Below are positions 14,948-23,752 of a stretch of DNA of 64,000 nucleotides, piece after piece. Every line of letters begins with the position of its first letter. The stretch's first letter is position 1. This DNA comes from Treponema saccharophilum DSM 2985 (GTDB taxonomy: Bacteria; Spirochaetota; Spirochaetia; Treponematales; Treponemataceae): assembly GCF_000255555.1 (NCBI RefSeq), contig NZ_AGRW01000046.1, positions 1-64,000 on the forward strand. The letters run 5' to 3'. Below the pieces are notes generated by a model that had not been told where the DNA came from, searched no databases, and worked only from the letters and a program-made list of their open reading frames with translations. The translations under genes and the position numbers were made by a program.

Positions 14948-16345
14948 TCAGATTGACACGATTCTCGCGCCCGATTTCTTGTCCTTCGCGAGTTTTCCCT
15001 GCGGGTAGGGTATTTCGAGCGACTCGCCGTTTTTCGGTCTTGCGCCGGACTCGTCAATCGCGAGGAGAAGCCCGAGCTCGCTGCACGCGTAGTAGCCCGA
15101 TTTGTGGAGTTCGGGAAGCTTTATGAAATCGCTCGCAATCCTGATGCGAAGCCGCGCGTCCTTCCGCTCCTCGCCGATTTTCTCAAGCTCCGCCGCGCGC
15201 TTCTTTTCCGCCTCTTCCGCGGAATCCTTCCTGCATACGACGAACGACAGCGACGCCCGCTCCTTCGGAAGCCCCGCCTTCTCGGAAAGTTTCAGGAGTT
15301 TGTCGGGCGCGCCGTCCGTGCTGAACGCGAAGTTGCACCATTTCCCGTCGCGTTTTCCCTGCGTGCGCCCCGCCATCGGGCATTCGCCGGCGTGCGGGCA
15401 GGGGGAGACCGGCAGAAATCCGCGCCTTATGAAGGCGTCGCGCATGAGCGAGACGAACCGCGCGGAATGCGGGTCGCCCGGCTCCACCAGAATGGCCGTC
15501 GCCGGTTTCGAGCCGTCGCCTTCAAGGTACGACTCGATTGTCCCGGAATATTTCTTGGCGAGGAAATCTGTCGGCATCGTCTCGTTCTGAATCATCTCGT
15601 TGAACGCGTTCGCGCACGTGACGAGCGACGCTTTTTCCTTTATCTCCGTCCCGATTGCGCCCTTGACGCGGATGATTCTCCACGGCTCTGCTTTCCCGCC
15701 TTTCGAGAGAATCTTCGCCGCGACGGAAAGAAAAATCTCCTCGCCCTGCGCGAGCGCGTTCTGCGATATGTCCATGCAGTACCACGTGATGCGCCTGCTC
15801 CTCAGTTCCGGGCGGGCGAGGTAGAGCGCCGTCACCGCCGTGAGCGGGCCGCTTCCGATGTCGATTGCGATTCCCCCGTCGGGAATGTCGAGCGCTTTTT
15901 TTGGAAGGGACGAGAAAAGCCTCGTGAGGCGGACGATGTTCCACCACATGAAATAGGAAATATACGCGCTGACGCTCTGCGCGTCGTTCATGTATCCGAC
16001 ACGGCGCGTCGTGCGCTCGTCGGTGAGCTTGTGCGAGAGCTTTCGTATTTCCGCGGCGAGGAAGACGCGCTGCTTTGACGAAAGCCCCATGACGTCCGCG
16101 GCTATGTCGCCGAAGTTTTCGATTATGTCGCGCGCGTCGTCCGGGATTTTCTTGTCGCCGAGAATCTCCGCGCGCGAGAAGACGCTTTTCCGCCTTTCCG
16201 CGTGCCGGTGCGTTCCCCTCCCGAGCGGCGCCTTTTTCTCCGCTTTCTCTCCCTTTTCCCTCTTCATGAACCGCTGTGCGCGCGATTCCTTCATTCCGCC
16301 TTCGCTGCCGTATTTCTGTTCCCTGTTGCTGCTGTTTTTTTCCAT
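14948..16345 (-). CDS. Rsm22/METTL17-type ribosome-associated protein with Fe-S cysteines
   Basis: Member of the Rsm22 family, related to mitochondrial METTL17, which binds the small ribosomal subunit and helps its assembly. The 465-residue protein has a basic N-terminus, a SAM-fold motif IDIGSGPLTAV near residue 161, and the family cysteine cluster: C316 and C322 (CPHAGECP), C337 (KWCNF) and C371 (VVCRKD), which in METTL17 bind a [4Fe-4S] cluster. The start at 16345 has a GGAGG before it. It lies between the lipid genes but points the other way, sharing a divergent promoter region with the fadL-like gene. Whether it still methylates anything is doubtful in this family. Confidence 0.8.
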   Translation of the reverse strand: MEKNSSNREQKYGSEGGMKESRAQRFMKREKGEKAEKKAPLGRGTHRHAERRKSVFSRAEILGDKKIPDDARDIIENFGDIAADVMGLSSKQRVFLAAEIRKLSHKLTDERTTRRVGYMNDAQSVSAYISYFMWWNIVRLTRLFSSLPKKALDIPDGGIAIDIGSGPLTAVTALYLARPELRSRRITWYCMDISQNALAQGEEIFLSVAAKILSKGGKAEPWRIIRVKGAIGTEIKEKASLVTCANAFNEMIQNETMPTDFLAKKYSGTIESYLEGDGSKPATAILVEPGDPHSARFVSLMRDAFIRRGFLPVSPCPHAGECPMAGRTQGKRDGKWCNFAFSTDGAPDKLLKLSEKAGLPKERASLSFVVCRKDSAEEAEKKRAAELEKIGEERKDARLRIRIASDFIKLPELHKSGYYACSELGLLLAIDESGARPKNGESLEIPYPQGKLAKDKKSGARIVSI

Positions 16346-16476
16346 GATTTGATTCCTCCCGCGCGTTTTTTCCGCGTGAACGTTTTCGGGTTCCGCAGTG
16401 GTTCCCTATGATACCCGATTTGCAATCTCGACGGGAAGAATCGGGAAAATTCCGCGGAATTCGTTCAAAACGTCTT

Positions 16477-16507
16477 TGACAAAATGACAAAAGATGTCAA
16501 AGTGTCA
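16477..16507 (+). promoter_or_regulatory. Double inverted repeat upstream of the fadL-like gene, candidate operator
   Basis: Four half-sites are arranged symmetrically: TGACA at 16477 and 16485, TGTCA at 16495 and 16503. This gives two overlapping TGACA-N13-TGTCA palindromes offset by eight bases, with the spacing of the single site before fadD. A perfect TTGACA -35 (16476-16481) coincides with the first half-site; no convincing -10 follows at 17 bases. Confidence 0.5.
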
Positions 16508-16536
16508 TGCAAAATTTTTTGATTGGAGAAAGAAGA

Positions 16537-17922
16537 ATGAAAAAATCGTCAGGACTTGCATGCGCGGCGCTGTCGTTCCTGTCGGCGTTCCCGCTTTTCG
16601 CGAGCGGAGTCGAGAACAAAACGAACATGAGCACGGGCTACCTGAGAAATCCGAGCCGGAACTCGGAGGCGAAGCGTCCAGAGGCTTCGTACTACAACAT
16701 AGCCGGAACCGCGTTCATGGAAGACGGGCTTTTTGTGGAGGCGGGAAACCAATTCGTCTTCAAGGAATACGGAAACGAACTGGATACGGGCGACAAATAC
16801 GCTTCGAAAGGGCTTTCAGATTATTATTCGAACGACGAGACGACAGTCTGGCTCTATCCGGACGCGGATTTCGTCTACAAGCGCGACAAGTTCGCCGTGT
16901 TCGGGAATTTCGGTGTGTACGCGGGCGGCGGCTCTCTGAGCTTTTCCGAGGGAACGAGCGCGACTTCGCTCCTTTTCGCGGGCGCGGCTTCCGACTACAT
17001 GGAAAAATCGGCACAGGCCTATGCGGCCGCATCTGGCGCAACAGACGAAGATAAGAAAAACGATTACCAGAACGCTGCGGAAACTGCCAGCACTGCCGCG
17101 TCTTATCTCATGAAGACGGCGCGGAAAGGCGGACACTCGCTCGACGTGACTTCTATTACTTACGGCGGCCAGCTCGGACTCGCCTATTCAATCCTCGACA
17201 ACCTTTCCTTCGCCGCGGGACTCCGCTATGTGCACGGAACGCAGGTCATGTCGATTTACAGCGGCTACTTCAACGAGCTTGGAAACGGCGGCGACAAGAT
17301 TTCCTACAAGGCGAACGGCTGGACTGTGAGCGGCGTTTTCGGACTCCACTACAGGCCGATTGAGACTGTCGATTTGGCGGTGCAGTACCAGGCCAAGTCC
17401 TCCGTGAAATACAAGGTGAAGGACGTGGAGGGGGAACTTGCCGACGACTTCGGAATCTACGACGGAAAGACGTTCCACACGGATTTGCCTGCCGCGTTGA
17501 ACTTGGGCGCGGGCTGGCAGGTTTTGGAGCCTTTGTATCTGAGCGCGAGCTTCAACTACTACTTCAACTACTTCGCCGACCAGAATTCCATTCTTGGCGA
17601 GACGGACTACGACAACTCGTGGGAAGTCGCTCTCGGTGCCGACTACAAATTCTGCAAGTGGGCTTCTGCGAGCCTTGGCTTCCAGTACGGAAACCAGGGG
17701 ACGAACGACAGCTCGAACAGTTCGTTCAACCCGGTCCTCGACAGCTTCTGCGTTGGAACTGGCGTCGAGTTCTATCCGGTCGAGAACCTCACTGTCACGC
17801 TTTCCGGGCTTTTCGCGACCTACTTCGACATGGACTACTACCTGAGCGGAAACAAGACCACGCTCAGCAAGGACGTGACGAACCTCAGCATCGGTGTCAC
17901 CTACCACTTTCCGTCGCTCTAG
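16537..17922 (+). CDS. FadL-family outer membrane porin, probable fatty acid transporter
   Basis: Predicted outer-membrane beta-barrel of the OmpP1/FadL/TodX family, which passes long-chain fatty acids and other hydrophobic molecules. The 462-residue protein has a signal peptide (MKKSSGLACAALSFLSAFPLFASG), the N-terminal family segment after it (RPEASYYNIAGTA), amphipathic aromatic strands throughout and the late signature LPAALNLGAGW. It ends in a barrel-like strand (SIGVTYHFPSL). GGAG precedes the ATG at 16537; an upstream in-frame ATG (16507) lacks one. The lipase follows 30 bases later in the same operon, which fits capture of fatty acids released outside the cell. The substrate is inferred from family and context. 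Confidence 0.82.
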   Translation: MKKSSGLACAALSFLSAFPLFASGVENKTNMSTGYLRNPSRNSEAKRPEASYYNIAGTAFMEDGLFVEAGNQFVFKEYGNELDTGDKYASKGLSDYYSNDETTVWLYPDADFVYKRDKFAVFGNFGVYAGGGSLSFSEGTSATSLLFAGAASDYMEKSAQAYAAASGATDEDKKNDYQNAAETASTAASYLMKTARKGGHSLDVTSITYGGQLGLAYSILDNLSFAAGLRYVHGTQVMSIYSGYFNELGNGGDKISYKANGWTVSGVFGLHYRPIETVDLAVQYQAKSSVKYKVKDVEGELADDFGIYDGKTFHTDLPAALNLGAGWQVLEPLYLSASFNYYFNYFADQNSILGETDYDNSWEVALGADYKFCKWASASLGFQYGNQGTNDSSNSSFNPVLDSFCVGTGVEFYPVENLTVTLSGLFATYFDMDYYLSGNKTTLSKDVTNLSIGVTYHFPSL

Positions 17923-17952
17923 CTTTTGATTCTTTTTAAGGAGAATTTCTGT

Positions 17953-19494
17953 ATGTTTCTCAAATTGACTGGCAAAATGAAAAAATCGGCGCTTCCTGTC
18001 TTGGCGGTCGCCTTCGCTTTCGCGTTTTTCTCATGCTCCAACGACGATGGGGCGGACTACGACTACGAATCGAACAACGCGGTCGTCAATTTCACTCTCG
18101 GCTCGAACGTCCTGAGCTTCGACACTTCGTTCGCCTACGACAACTCCCTGCTCGTTGGCGCGGACAACAGCGCGTACTCTCCGGCTCTCGCCCGTTTCGC
18201 CTTCGCCCTCGCGTTCGACTGCTACGACACTGCGAAGGTTTCACTAAAAACAAGCTCGAAGAATCCTTCTAGCTCCTACGACAACACGGCTCTCTACTCG
18301 AACTTCGGCTTCGAGGACGCTGAATACGTGGAGCTTTCTTCATCCGATTACCTGGCGGACACACGCGACCTCACGAATGCGGTCTTCGCGCACAAAACCG
18401 TGGATTCGGGCGACAAAAAATACCAGATTTTCACTGTCGCCGTGCAAGGCTCTTCCGGCATGGACCAGTGGTTCAGCAACTTCGACGTGGGCGACTTTTC
18501 CGATGCCGCGACTACAAAAACGTATGCCACACTCTCCGCGACTCACTCGGTGGCTGCCGCGGTTGCTGCTGGGAACACCGACCAGGCTTCTGTTCAGGCA
18601 GAATCTATTTCAAACTACACGACTCTCGCCAGTTCATTTGCGACCGAGCACAAGGGCTTCGCTCTCGCTTCCCTCCGCTTGAAAGAAAAATTCGAAGCGT
18701 ATGTCGCAGAACATGAAGTTTCAGGTTCGGAGAAAATCGTTCTCCTGACAGGACACTCTCGCGGCGCGGCAATCGCGAACATTCTCGGAAAAGTGTACGA
18801 GGACGACAGCGGCTGGACTTCTTTCGCTTACGGATTCGCGACTCCGAGGACGACCACAGCGTCGAACGCCTCCGAGTACAAGACAATCTTCAACATCGTG
18901 AACACGGACGATTTGGTGACGGAACTTCCGCTCAAAAACTGGGGCTTCACCCGCTACGGAACCGACAAGGCGGCGAGCATCAGTTCCACCTACCTTTCCG
19001 AATGGAAAAAGACTCTCCCTCTCGCGTCTGCCTACGTCAGCGCGAACGGCGAGGACACGAGCTACCTGAACGGAGTAGCGTCCGGCCGCACTGACTTGTA
19101 CAAACTTGAAGACGCTTCCGCCGTCCAAAGCAACACGTTCAACCTGACTTTCGACACGGAGGCCGAGGCGAACACAATGCTTTCCTACCTGAATGGCTAT
19201 GGTTTCGGAATCGCTGCATACGACCCGTACAGCACATTTTCTGTTGTGGAGAATGACGGAAAATACACGCTTTCCGCAACGTTCCGCCCGCAGTTCTTCC
19301 TGAACACGCTTGTCATGTCGATTTGCCTTGCCTCTTCTGACACGACGGCGGCCACAAAATTCGTCACGACGATGTGCGGAGGCTATTCTCTCCTCCACAA
19401 GAGGGCGCTCTTCACGATGTCGCAGAAAATCACGGGCTTCGCGTACTCGCATTCCGCCCCGTGTTATTCGATTCTTGCAGATAATCTCGAGTAG
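17953..19494 (+). CDS. Lipase-class-3-like lipoprotein
   Basis: Probable surface or periplasmic lipid-anchored esterase. The 514-residue protein has a positively charged, hydrophobic leader ending AFAFFSC, a relaxed lipobox of the kind spirochaetes tolerate, so Cys is the likely modified residue. The nucleophile elbow is VLLTGHSRGAAIAN with Ser269, typical of class-3 lipases; the later NTDDLVTELP segment probably carries the catalytic Asp. AAGGAG precedes the ATG at 17953; a second ATG eight codons on would also give a signal peptide. It follows the FadL-type porin at 30 bases, so released fatty acids could pass directly to that channel and then to FadD. Confidence 0.8.
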   Translation: MFLKLTGKMKKSALPVLAVAFAFAFFSCSNDDGADYDYESNNAVVNFTLGSNVLSFDTSFAYDNSLLVGADNSAYSPALARFAFALAFDCYDTAKVSLKTSSKNPSSSYDNTALYSNFGFEDAEYVELSSSDYLADTRDLTNAVFAHKTVDSGDKKYQIFTVAVQGSSGMDQWFSNFDVGDFSDAATTKTYATLSATHSVAAAVAAGNTDQASVQAESISNYTTLASSFATEHKGFALASLRLKEKFEAYVAEHEVSGSEKIVLLTGHSRGAAIANILGKVYEDDSGWTSFAYGFATPRTTTASNASEYKTIFNIVNTDDLVTELPLKNWGFTRYGTDKAASISSTYLSEWKKTLPLASAYVSANGEDTSYLNGVASGRTDLYKLEDASAVQSNTFNLTFDTEAEANTMLSYLNGYGFGIAAYDPYSTFSVVENDGKYTLSATFRPQFFLNTLVMSICLASSDTTAATKFVTTMCGGYSLLHKRALFTMSQKITGFAYSHSAPCYSILADNLE

Positions 19495-19508
19495 CGCCCC
19501 CCTCGATT

Positions 19509-19554
19509 CAAAAAAAATCGCGTTGCTTTCCCCCAAAACAGGAAAACAACGCGA
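19509..19554 (-). terminator. Terminator hairpin with T tract on the minus strand
   Basis: TCGCGTTG (19518-19525) pairs with CAACGCGA (19547-19554). Eight A at 19510-19517 make a T run on the minus strand, so the element best terminates transcription coming leftwards from der through the repeat array. It may also end the lipase operon less efficiently. Confidence 0.65.
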
Positions 19555-19573
19555 AAAAATCCGCCAAGGCTCG

Positions 19574-19880
19574 CTCCAAGAAATAAAGACAAACGCGCAT
19601 CAAACAACGTGCGCAACTTCATCAAGGCGCACTCCCGCTTTCGCGGGAGCTGCGTGCGCACGCTCCAAGAAATAAAGACAAACGCGTGTCCAAAACGCGC
19701 GCAACTTCATCAAGGCGCACTCCCGCTTTTGCGGGAGCTGCGTGCGCACGCTCCAAAAATAAAGACAAACGCGTGTTCAAAATGCGCGCACTCCCGCCAA
19801 GGCGCACTCCCGCTTTCGCGGGAGCTGCGTGCGCACGCTCCAAAAAATAAAGACAAACGCGCATCAATCAAAGCGTGCGC
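19574..19880. repeat. Tandem palindromic repeat, period 87-89 bases
   Basis: The tail AATAAAGACAAACGCG starts at 19582, 19671, 19758 and 19846. Three units carry a full hairpin, GGCGCACTCCCGC-TTT-CGCGGGAGCTGCGTGCGC (written here in parts), in which the outer GCGCAC/GTGCGC pairs are offset by a 5-base bulge (GCTGC) on one side. The same core occurs at 1-514 and 8925-9138. Short frames through it are repeat-derived and are not called. Confidence 0.9.
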
Positions 19881-19885
19881 CTTTG

Positions 19886-19960
19886 TCACTCTTCGAAGCG
19901 TTTTTCCCATTTTTTGCGGCTTGCCTTCAGTTCAAGCGTCACCGGAATTTGGTCGAAGCC
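19886..19960 (-). pseudogene. der: Orphan 3' end of a second der allele
   Basis: On the minus strand these 75 bases encode the last 24 residues of Der plus a stop, amino-acid-identical to 20102-20176 (ending KKWEKRFEE). Eight of 25 codons differ and all changes are synonymous, including TGA for TAA. Similarity stops abruptly at 19960/19961. It cannot be expressed as a protein. It is best explained as the tail of a resident or donor der left behind when a diverged copy was inserted or exchanged. Confidence 0.85.
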
Positions 19961-19963
19961 GTC

Positions 19964-20046
19964 GCGGAAAATGCGTCCGTGCATTTTCCGCTTGGAAACG
20001 GCGTGCGCCGTTTCTCATTTTTCGCGTGATGAGATGTCGCGACATC
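19964..20046. other. Cluster of hairpins between the two der ends
   Basis: GCGGAAAATGC (19964-19974) pairs with GCATTTTCCGC (19981-19991). AAACGGCG (19996-20003) pairs with CGCCGTTT (20006-20013). GATGTCGCGACATC (20033-20046) is a perfect palindrome. No gene is visible here; the hairpins may be terminator sequences that came with the recombined segment. Confidence 0.6.
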
Positions 20047-20101
20047 CTGTCGCTGTTTGAAAAAAAACAGCTTTTATCGCGTCATGCGGGCTTCGAAAAT
20101 A

Positions 20102-21706
20102 TTACTCCTCGAAGCGTTTTTCCCACTTCTTTCGGCTCGCTTTCAGTTCCAGCGTCACCGGAATTTGGTCGAAGCCCAAATCTTTGCGAATCTGGTTTTT
20201 CAGGTACGTCACGTAGCTTTCGGGGACGTTGTCGGGGCTGGTGCAGAATATCCTGAAGGCGACGGGGTTCACGCTTGTCTGCGTCATGTAGCGGACTTTG
20301 AAGTGTATCGCCTTTGTCGCGGGCGGCGGATAATGGAAAAGCCAGTCGGCAAGCGCCTTGTTCAGCGCGGATGTCTCCACTTTTCGGACGAGCTGCCCGT
20401 ACAGCTCGATTGCCTTGTTCATCAAATCCTTGATTCCCTCTCCGTTCAGCGCGGAAAGCGGGAGAATCGGCGCCCAGTTCATCTGCCCGAACATGATTTT
20501 TATGTACTCGGTCGTTTCGCGGAGCGTTTTGCGGCTCTGGTCCTGCGTGTCCCATTTGTTCAGGATGAAAATTATCGCGCGCCCGCGCTCGAACGCGAGC
20601 GAGCAGATTTTCTTGTCCTGCTCGGCAAGTCCCTGCTGCGCGTCAATCATGAGGAACACGACGTCGCACTGGTCGAGCGTCTTGATTGCGCGGTTGACGG
20701 AATAATACTCGACATTCTCGTGGACTTTCGCGCGCCGCCTGATTCCCGCCGTGTCGAGCACCTCGAACGCGCGCCCCGCGTACGTGAATTCGCCCTCGAC
20801 GACGTCGCGCGTCGTTCCCGCGTAGTCGCTGACGATTGAATTCTCGCTGTGCGTGAGCCTGTTCGACAGCGTGGATTTCCCGACGTTCGGTTTTCCCATT
20901 ATCGCAATCCGTATCGGGCGGTCCTCCTCGCTTCCTTCCTTCACGTTCGAGAAATCGAGTCCCGCGACTATTTTCTCCGCGAAATCGCTTATGTGGTCGC
21001 CGTGGTCCGCCGAGATGAACATCAGCTCCCTGAAACCGTACTTGAGGTAGTTCCATGAGACGTCCTTCCCGTTCCCGCCCTCGCATTTGTTCACCGCGGT
21101 GACGACTTTGTCCTGATACGGGCGGAGCAAGTCGATGAATTCCTCGTCCTCGCCGGTGATTTTTCCCGCCTCGAGGAGAAGGACGATTCTGTCGGCTTTT
21201 TTTATCATCGAGAGCGTCTTTTCCACGACGAGCTCGTCCATCTCCGCTTCCTTCGTCCCGATTTCGCGGTCGATTTTGTATCCGCCGGTGTCCACAAGAT
21301 GGACGGGCTTTCCCGCGATGAACGCCGTCGCCTCCACCGGGTCGCGCGTGACGCCCGGTGTCGGGTCGACAATCGCGAGCCTTCTCCGCATGAACCTGTT
21401 GAACAGCGTCGATTTTCCGACGTTCGGCCTTCCCGCGATGACGACGAGCGGAAGGTTCGTGTACAGTTTCCCCCTCGTGAACGTGATTCCGTCCTCGCCC
21501 TCGTCCGTGGCGTTCGCGTCAATCTGCCCGAATTCGTCCGATGCCGGCGCGCTTTTTTCCTCTTCCGGGGCTTCCGCTTTCTTCCCGTTCTCGCCTGCCG
21601 CGTTCATCTCCCTGATTTCCTCTTCCGTGAGCGGCATCTGCGATATGTCGGCTTTCTCTGGTTTCGGCTTTGAGAAGTCCGGTTTCCTCTTCTTCTGTTT
21701 TGCCAT
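20102..21706 (-). CDS. der: Ribosome assembly GTPase Der (EngA)
   Basis: Essential double GTPase that assists maturation of the 50S subunit. The 534-residue protein has an extra charged N-terminus of about 84 residues before the first G domain, then P-loop GRPNVGKS at 92-99 and the switch segment DTGGYKIDRE. The second G domain has GKPNVGKS near 275, DTAGIRRRAK and the NKWD specificity motif; in the first domain the matching motif reads NKCE. A KH-like C-terminal domain follows. The long N-terminus is acidic and low in complexity. It is downstream of ptsI by 200 bases in the same direction. A second, truncated copy of its 3' end lies just beyond the stop. Confidence 0.95.
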   Translation of the reverse strand: MAKQKKRKPDFSKPKPEKADISQMPLTEEEIREMNAAGENGKKAEAPEEEKSAPASDEFGQIDANATDEGEDGITFTRGKLYTNLPLVVIAGRPNVGKSTLFNRFMRRRLAIVDPTPGVTRDPVEATAFIAGKPVHLVDTGGYKIDREIGTKEAEMDELVVEKTLSMIKKADRIVLLLEAGKITGEDEEFIDLLRPYQDKVVTAVNKCEGGNGKDVSWNYLKYGFRELMFISADHGDHISDFAEKIVAGLDFSNVKEGSEEDRPIRIAIMGKPNVGKSTLSNRLTHSENSIVSDYAGTTRDVVEGEFTYAGRAFEVLDTAGIRRRAKVHENVEYYSVNRAIKTLDQCDVVFLMIDAQQGLAEQDKKICSLAFERGRAIIFILNKWDTQDQSRKTLRETTEYIKIMFGQMNWAPILPLSALNGEGIKDLMNKAIELYGQLVRKVETSALNKALADWLFHYPPPATKAIHFKVRYMTQTSVNPVAFRIFCTSPDNVPESYVTYLKNQIRKDLGFDQIPVTLELKASRKKWEKRFEE

Positions 21707-21907
21707 TGTCCTTTCCTTAACTGATTTTTGTTTCTGGATTTAATGTATTTCCGTCCGCCATTCTATCCTATTGGCGTACTGTTTCAAAGTGCGGATTGCG
21801 GGCTGCGGGGGATAAAGGCGGGCGCGTGTATCAATAGACCTGTTCTGAAACTGTTGTCTCCGAACAGCCTTGATGAACCGCTTCCGATTTCCGCGCCCGC
21901 GTTCAGA

Positions 21908-23635
21908 TTAGAATTTGTTGAATTTGCTTTCCGAAAGCCCTTCGAGCTCCTGAACGGTGAAGCGCGACAGAAGCTCCTTCACCTTCGAGATTTTTGTCGG
22001 GCTCATGCTCAGGTTCCGTATTCCCATTCCCGCGAGAACCATCACGCTCTCGTTCTTGCTCGCCATCTCGCCGCAGACGGAGACCGGAATTCCCGCGCTG
22101 CTCGCCTCGCTGACCGTGCGCTGGATGAGGCGGAGCACTGCGAGGTGGAATTCGTCGTAGAGCGGGGCGACGGCGGCATTTTCACGGTCGACGCCAATCG
22201 TGTACTGCGTCAGGTCGTTCGTTCCGATTGAGAAGAACGCCGATTTCTTTGCGAGGCAGTCGGCGATGATGGCGGCCGCGGCTGTCTCGACCATTATCCC
22301 GATGGGAACGTCCTCCGCAAAAGGAATTTTCTCCTCGCGGAGCTCCTCCTTCGCCTTTTCCGCAATCTTCAGCGCGGCGGTCACCTGCTCGACGCTCGTG
22401 ATGAGGGGAAGCATGATTTTGAGGTTGCCGTGGACTCCTGCCCTGAAAAGCGCGCGGAACTGCGTCTTGAGCTGGTTCGGGTTGGCAAGGCTCTGCCGTA
22501 TCGCGCGCAGCCCGAGAAGCGGGTTTTTTTCCGACTCGCTGCTCGCGTCCGCCGGAGAGATTATCTTGTCGCCGCCGGCATCGAGCGTCCTTATCGTGAC
22601 GGGCTTTCCCTTCATCGTCTGGAGAACTTTCTTGTACGCCTGATATTGTCCTTCCTCGCTGAACGCGGTCGTGCGCGTGTGCGCCTGGCTTATCTCCGAT
22701 TTCGATTCCGTCATGAAAAGGAATTCCGTCCTGAAAAGCCCGATTCCGTCCGCGCCTTCGTTTTTGGCGATTTCCGCCTCTTCGACGGTCCCGATGTTCG
22801 CCAGTATGTTGAATTTCGTCCCGTCCTTTGTCTGCGCGGGTTTGTCCCTGAACCGCTCGAGGTATTCCTTCCGTCCGCGCTCCGCCTCGATTTTCTTCTC
22901 GTATTCCCTGAGCGAGTCCGCATCGGGGGAGTTGATGACCTCGCCCGCATCTCCGTCGACGATTATCGTCTCGCCGTTCTTGATTTCCTGCGTGGAGTAG
23001 TCGAGCGCGAAGACTGCCGGAATCCCGTAGTTCCGCGCGAGAATTGCGACGTGCGACGAGACTCCGCATTCGACGAGCGCAAGCCCCGCTATTTTCCGTT
23101 TTGAGAGGACGATTGTGTCGCTCGGGCTCATCGTCTTCGCGACGATGACGGCTCCGTCCGGAACGCTGTCTATTTTGAACGGGTGGAAGTCGAGCAGGTC
23201 GTCGAGGACGCGCCCGAAAACGTCGATGACGTCCTCCGCGCGCTCGGCAAGGTATTCGTTCCCGCTCGAGCGGAGCATCTGCGCCGATTCCTCGACTTTT
23301 TGGTTCAGTATGAATTCTATGTTGTAGTCGTTCTCGTCGAACGATTTTTTGACGCTCTTTATGAATTCCGGGTCGTTCAGCATCATGAAATATGTCTCGA
23401 AGATTTCCTTCTGGACTTTGTTGCTCGGAACGGACGTGTCTGAAACCGCGTCCATCTGCGCGGCTATCTGCGTGATGACGGTCGCGACAGAATTATCGAA
23501 TCGCTCAAGCTCTTTCTTCTTGTCCCCGGGAAGAATTCCCACCTGAGGAATCACGCGCTTTTCCGATGCCGGGATGACGAACGCTTTCCCGATGCCAACT
23601 CCAGACGATGCCGATGTTCCTAAGAATAAATTCAT
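21908..23635 (-). CDS. ptsI: Phosphotransferase system enzyme I
   Basis: Transfers phosphate from phosphoenolpyruvate to HPr. The 575-residue protein has the phospho-histidine loop CGVSSHVAILAR (phospho-acceptor His), the PEP-binding segments GLFRTEFLF and RTLDAGGDK, and the active-site Cys in VSVCGEM. No HPr or sugar permease is in the window. Many treponemes keep PTS phospho-carriers mainly for regulation, so its role here may be regulatory. The ATG at 23635 is chosen over an upstream in-frame TTG. It has no ribosome-binding site, and promoter boxes end eight bases upstream, so translation may be leaderless. Confidence 0.94.
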   Translation of the reverse strand: MNLFLGTSASSGVGIGKAFVIPASEKRVIPQVGILPGDKKKELERFDNSVATVITQIAAQMDAVSDTSVPSNKVQKEIFETYFMMLNDPEFIKSVKKSFDENDYNIEFILNQKVEESAQMLRSSGNEYLAERAEDVIDVFGRVLDDLLDFHPFKIDSVPDGAVIVAKTMSPSDTIVLSKRKIAGLALVECGVSSHVAILARNYGIPAVFALDYSTQEIKNGETIIVDGDAGEVINSPDADSLREYEKKIEAERGRKEYLERFRDKPAQTKDGTKFNILANIGTVEEAEIAKNEGADGIGLFRTEFLFMTESKSEISQAHTRTTAFSEEGQYQAYKKVLQTMKGKPVTIRTLDAGGDKIISPADASSESEKNPLLGLRAIRQSLANPNQLKTQFRALFRAGVHGNLKIMLPLITSVEQVTAALKIAEKAKEELREEKIPFAEDVPIGIMVETAAAAIIADCLAKKSAFFSIGTNDLTQYTIGVDRENAAVAPLYDEFHLAVLRLIQRTVSEASSAGIPVSVCGEMASKNESVMVLAGMGIRNLSMSPTKISKVKELLSRFTVQELEGLSESKFNKF

Positions 23636-23643
23636 GATAAGCA

Positions 23644-23672
23644 AGTGTACAATTATAAGAAAATGCTGTCAA
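23644..23672 (-). promoter_or_regulatory. Candidate promoter of ptsI
   Basis: On the minus strand a perfect TTGACA (23672-23667) and TACACT (23649-23644) are 17 bases apart, ending eight bases before the ATG. A perfect TATAAT (23657-23652) also lies within the spacer and is an alternative -10 without a matching -35. Confidence 0.45.
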
Positions 23673-23752
23673 ATGATTCTTTTGTTTACCGTTGTTTTGA
23701 AAATCTTTGAAATGAATTGAAATTCTCCTCATTTTTTGCGAGATATTTGAGA

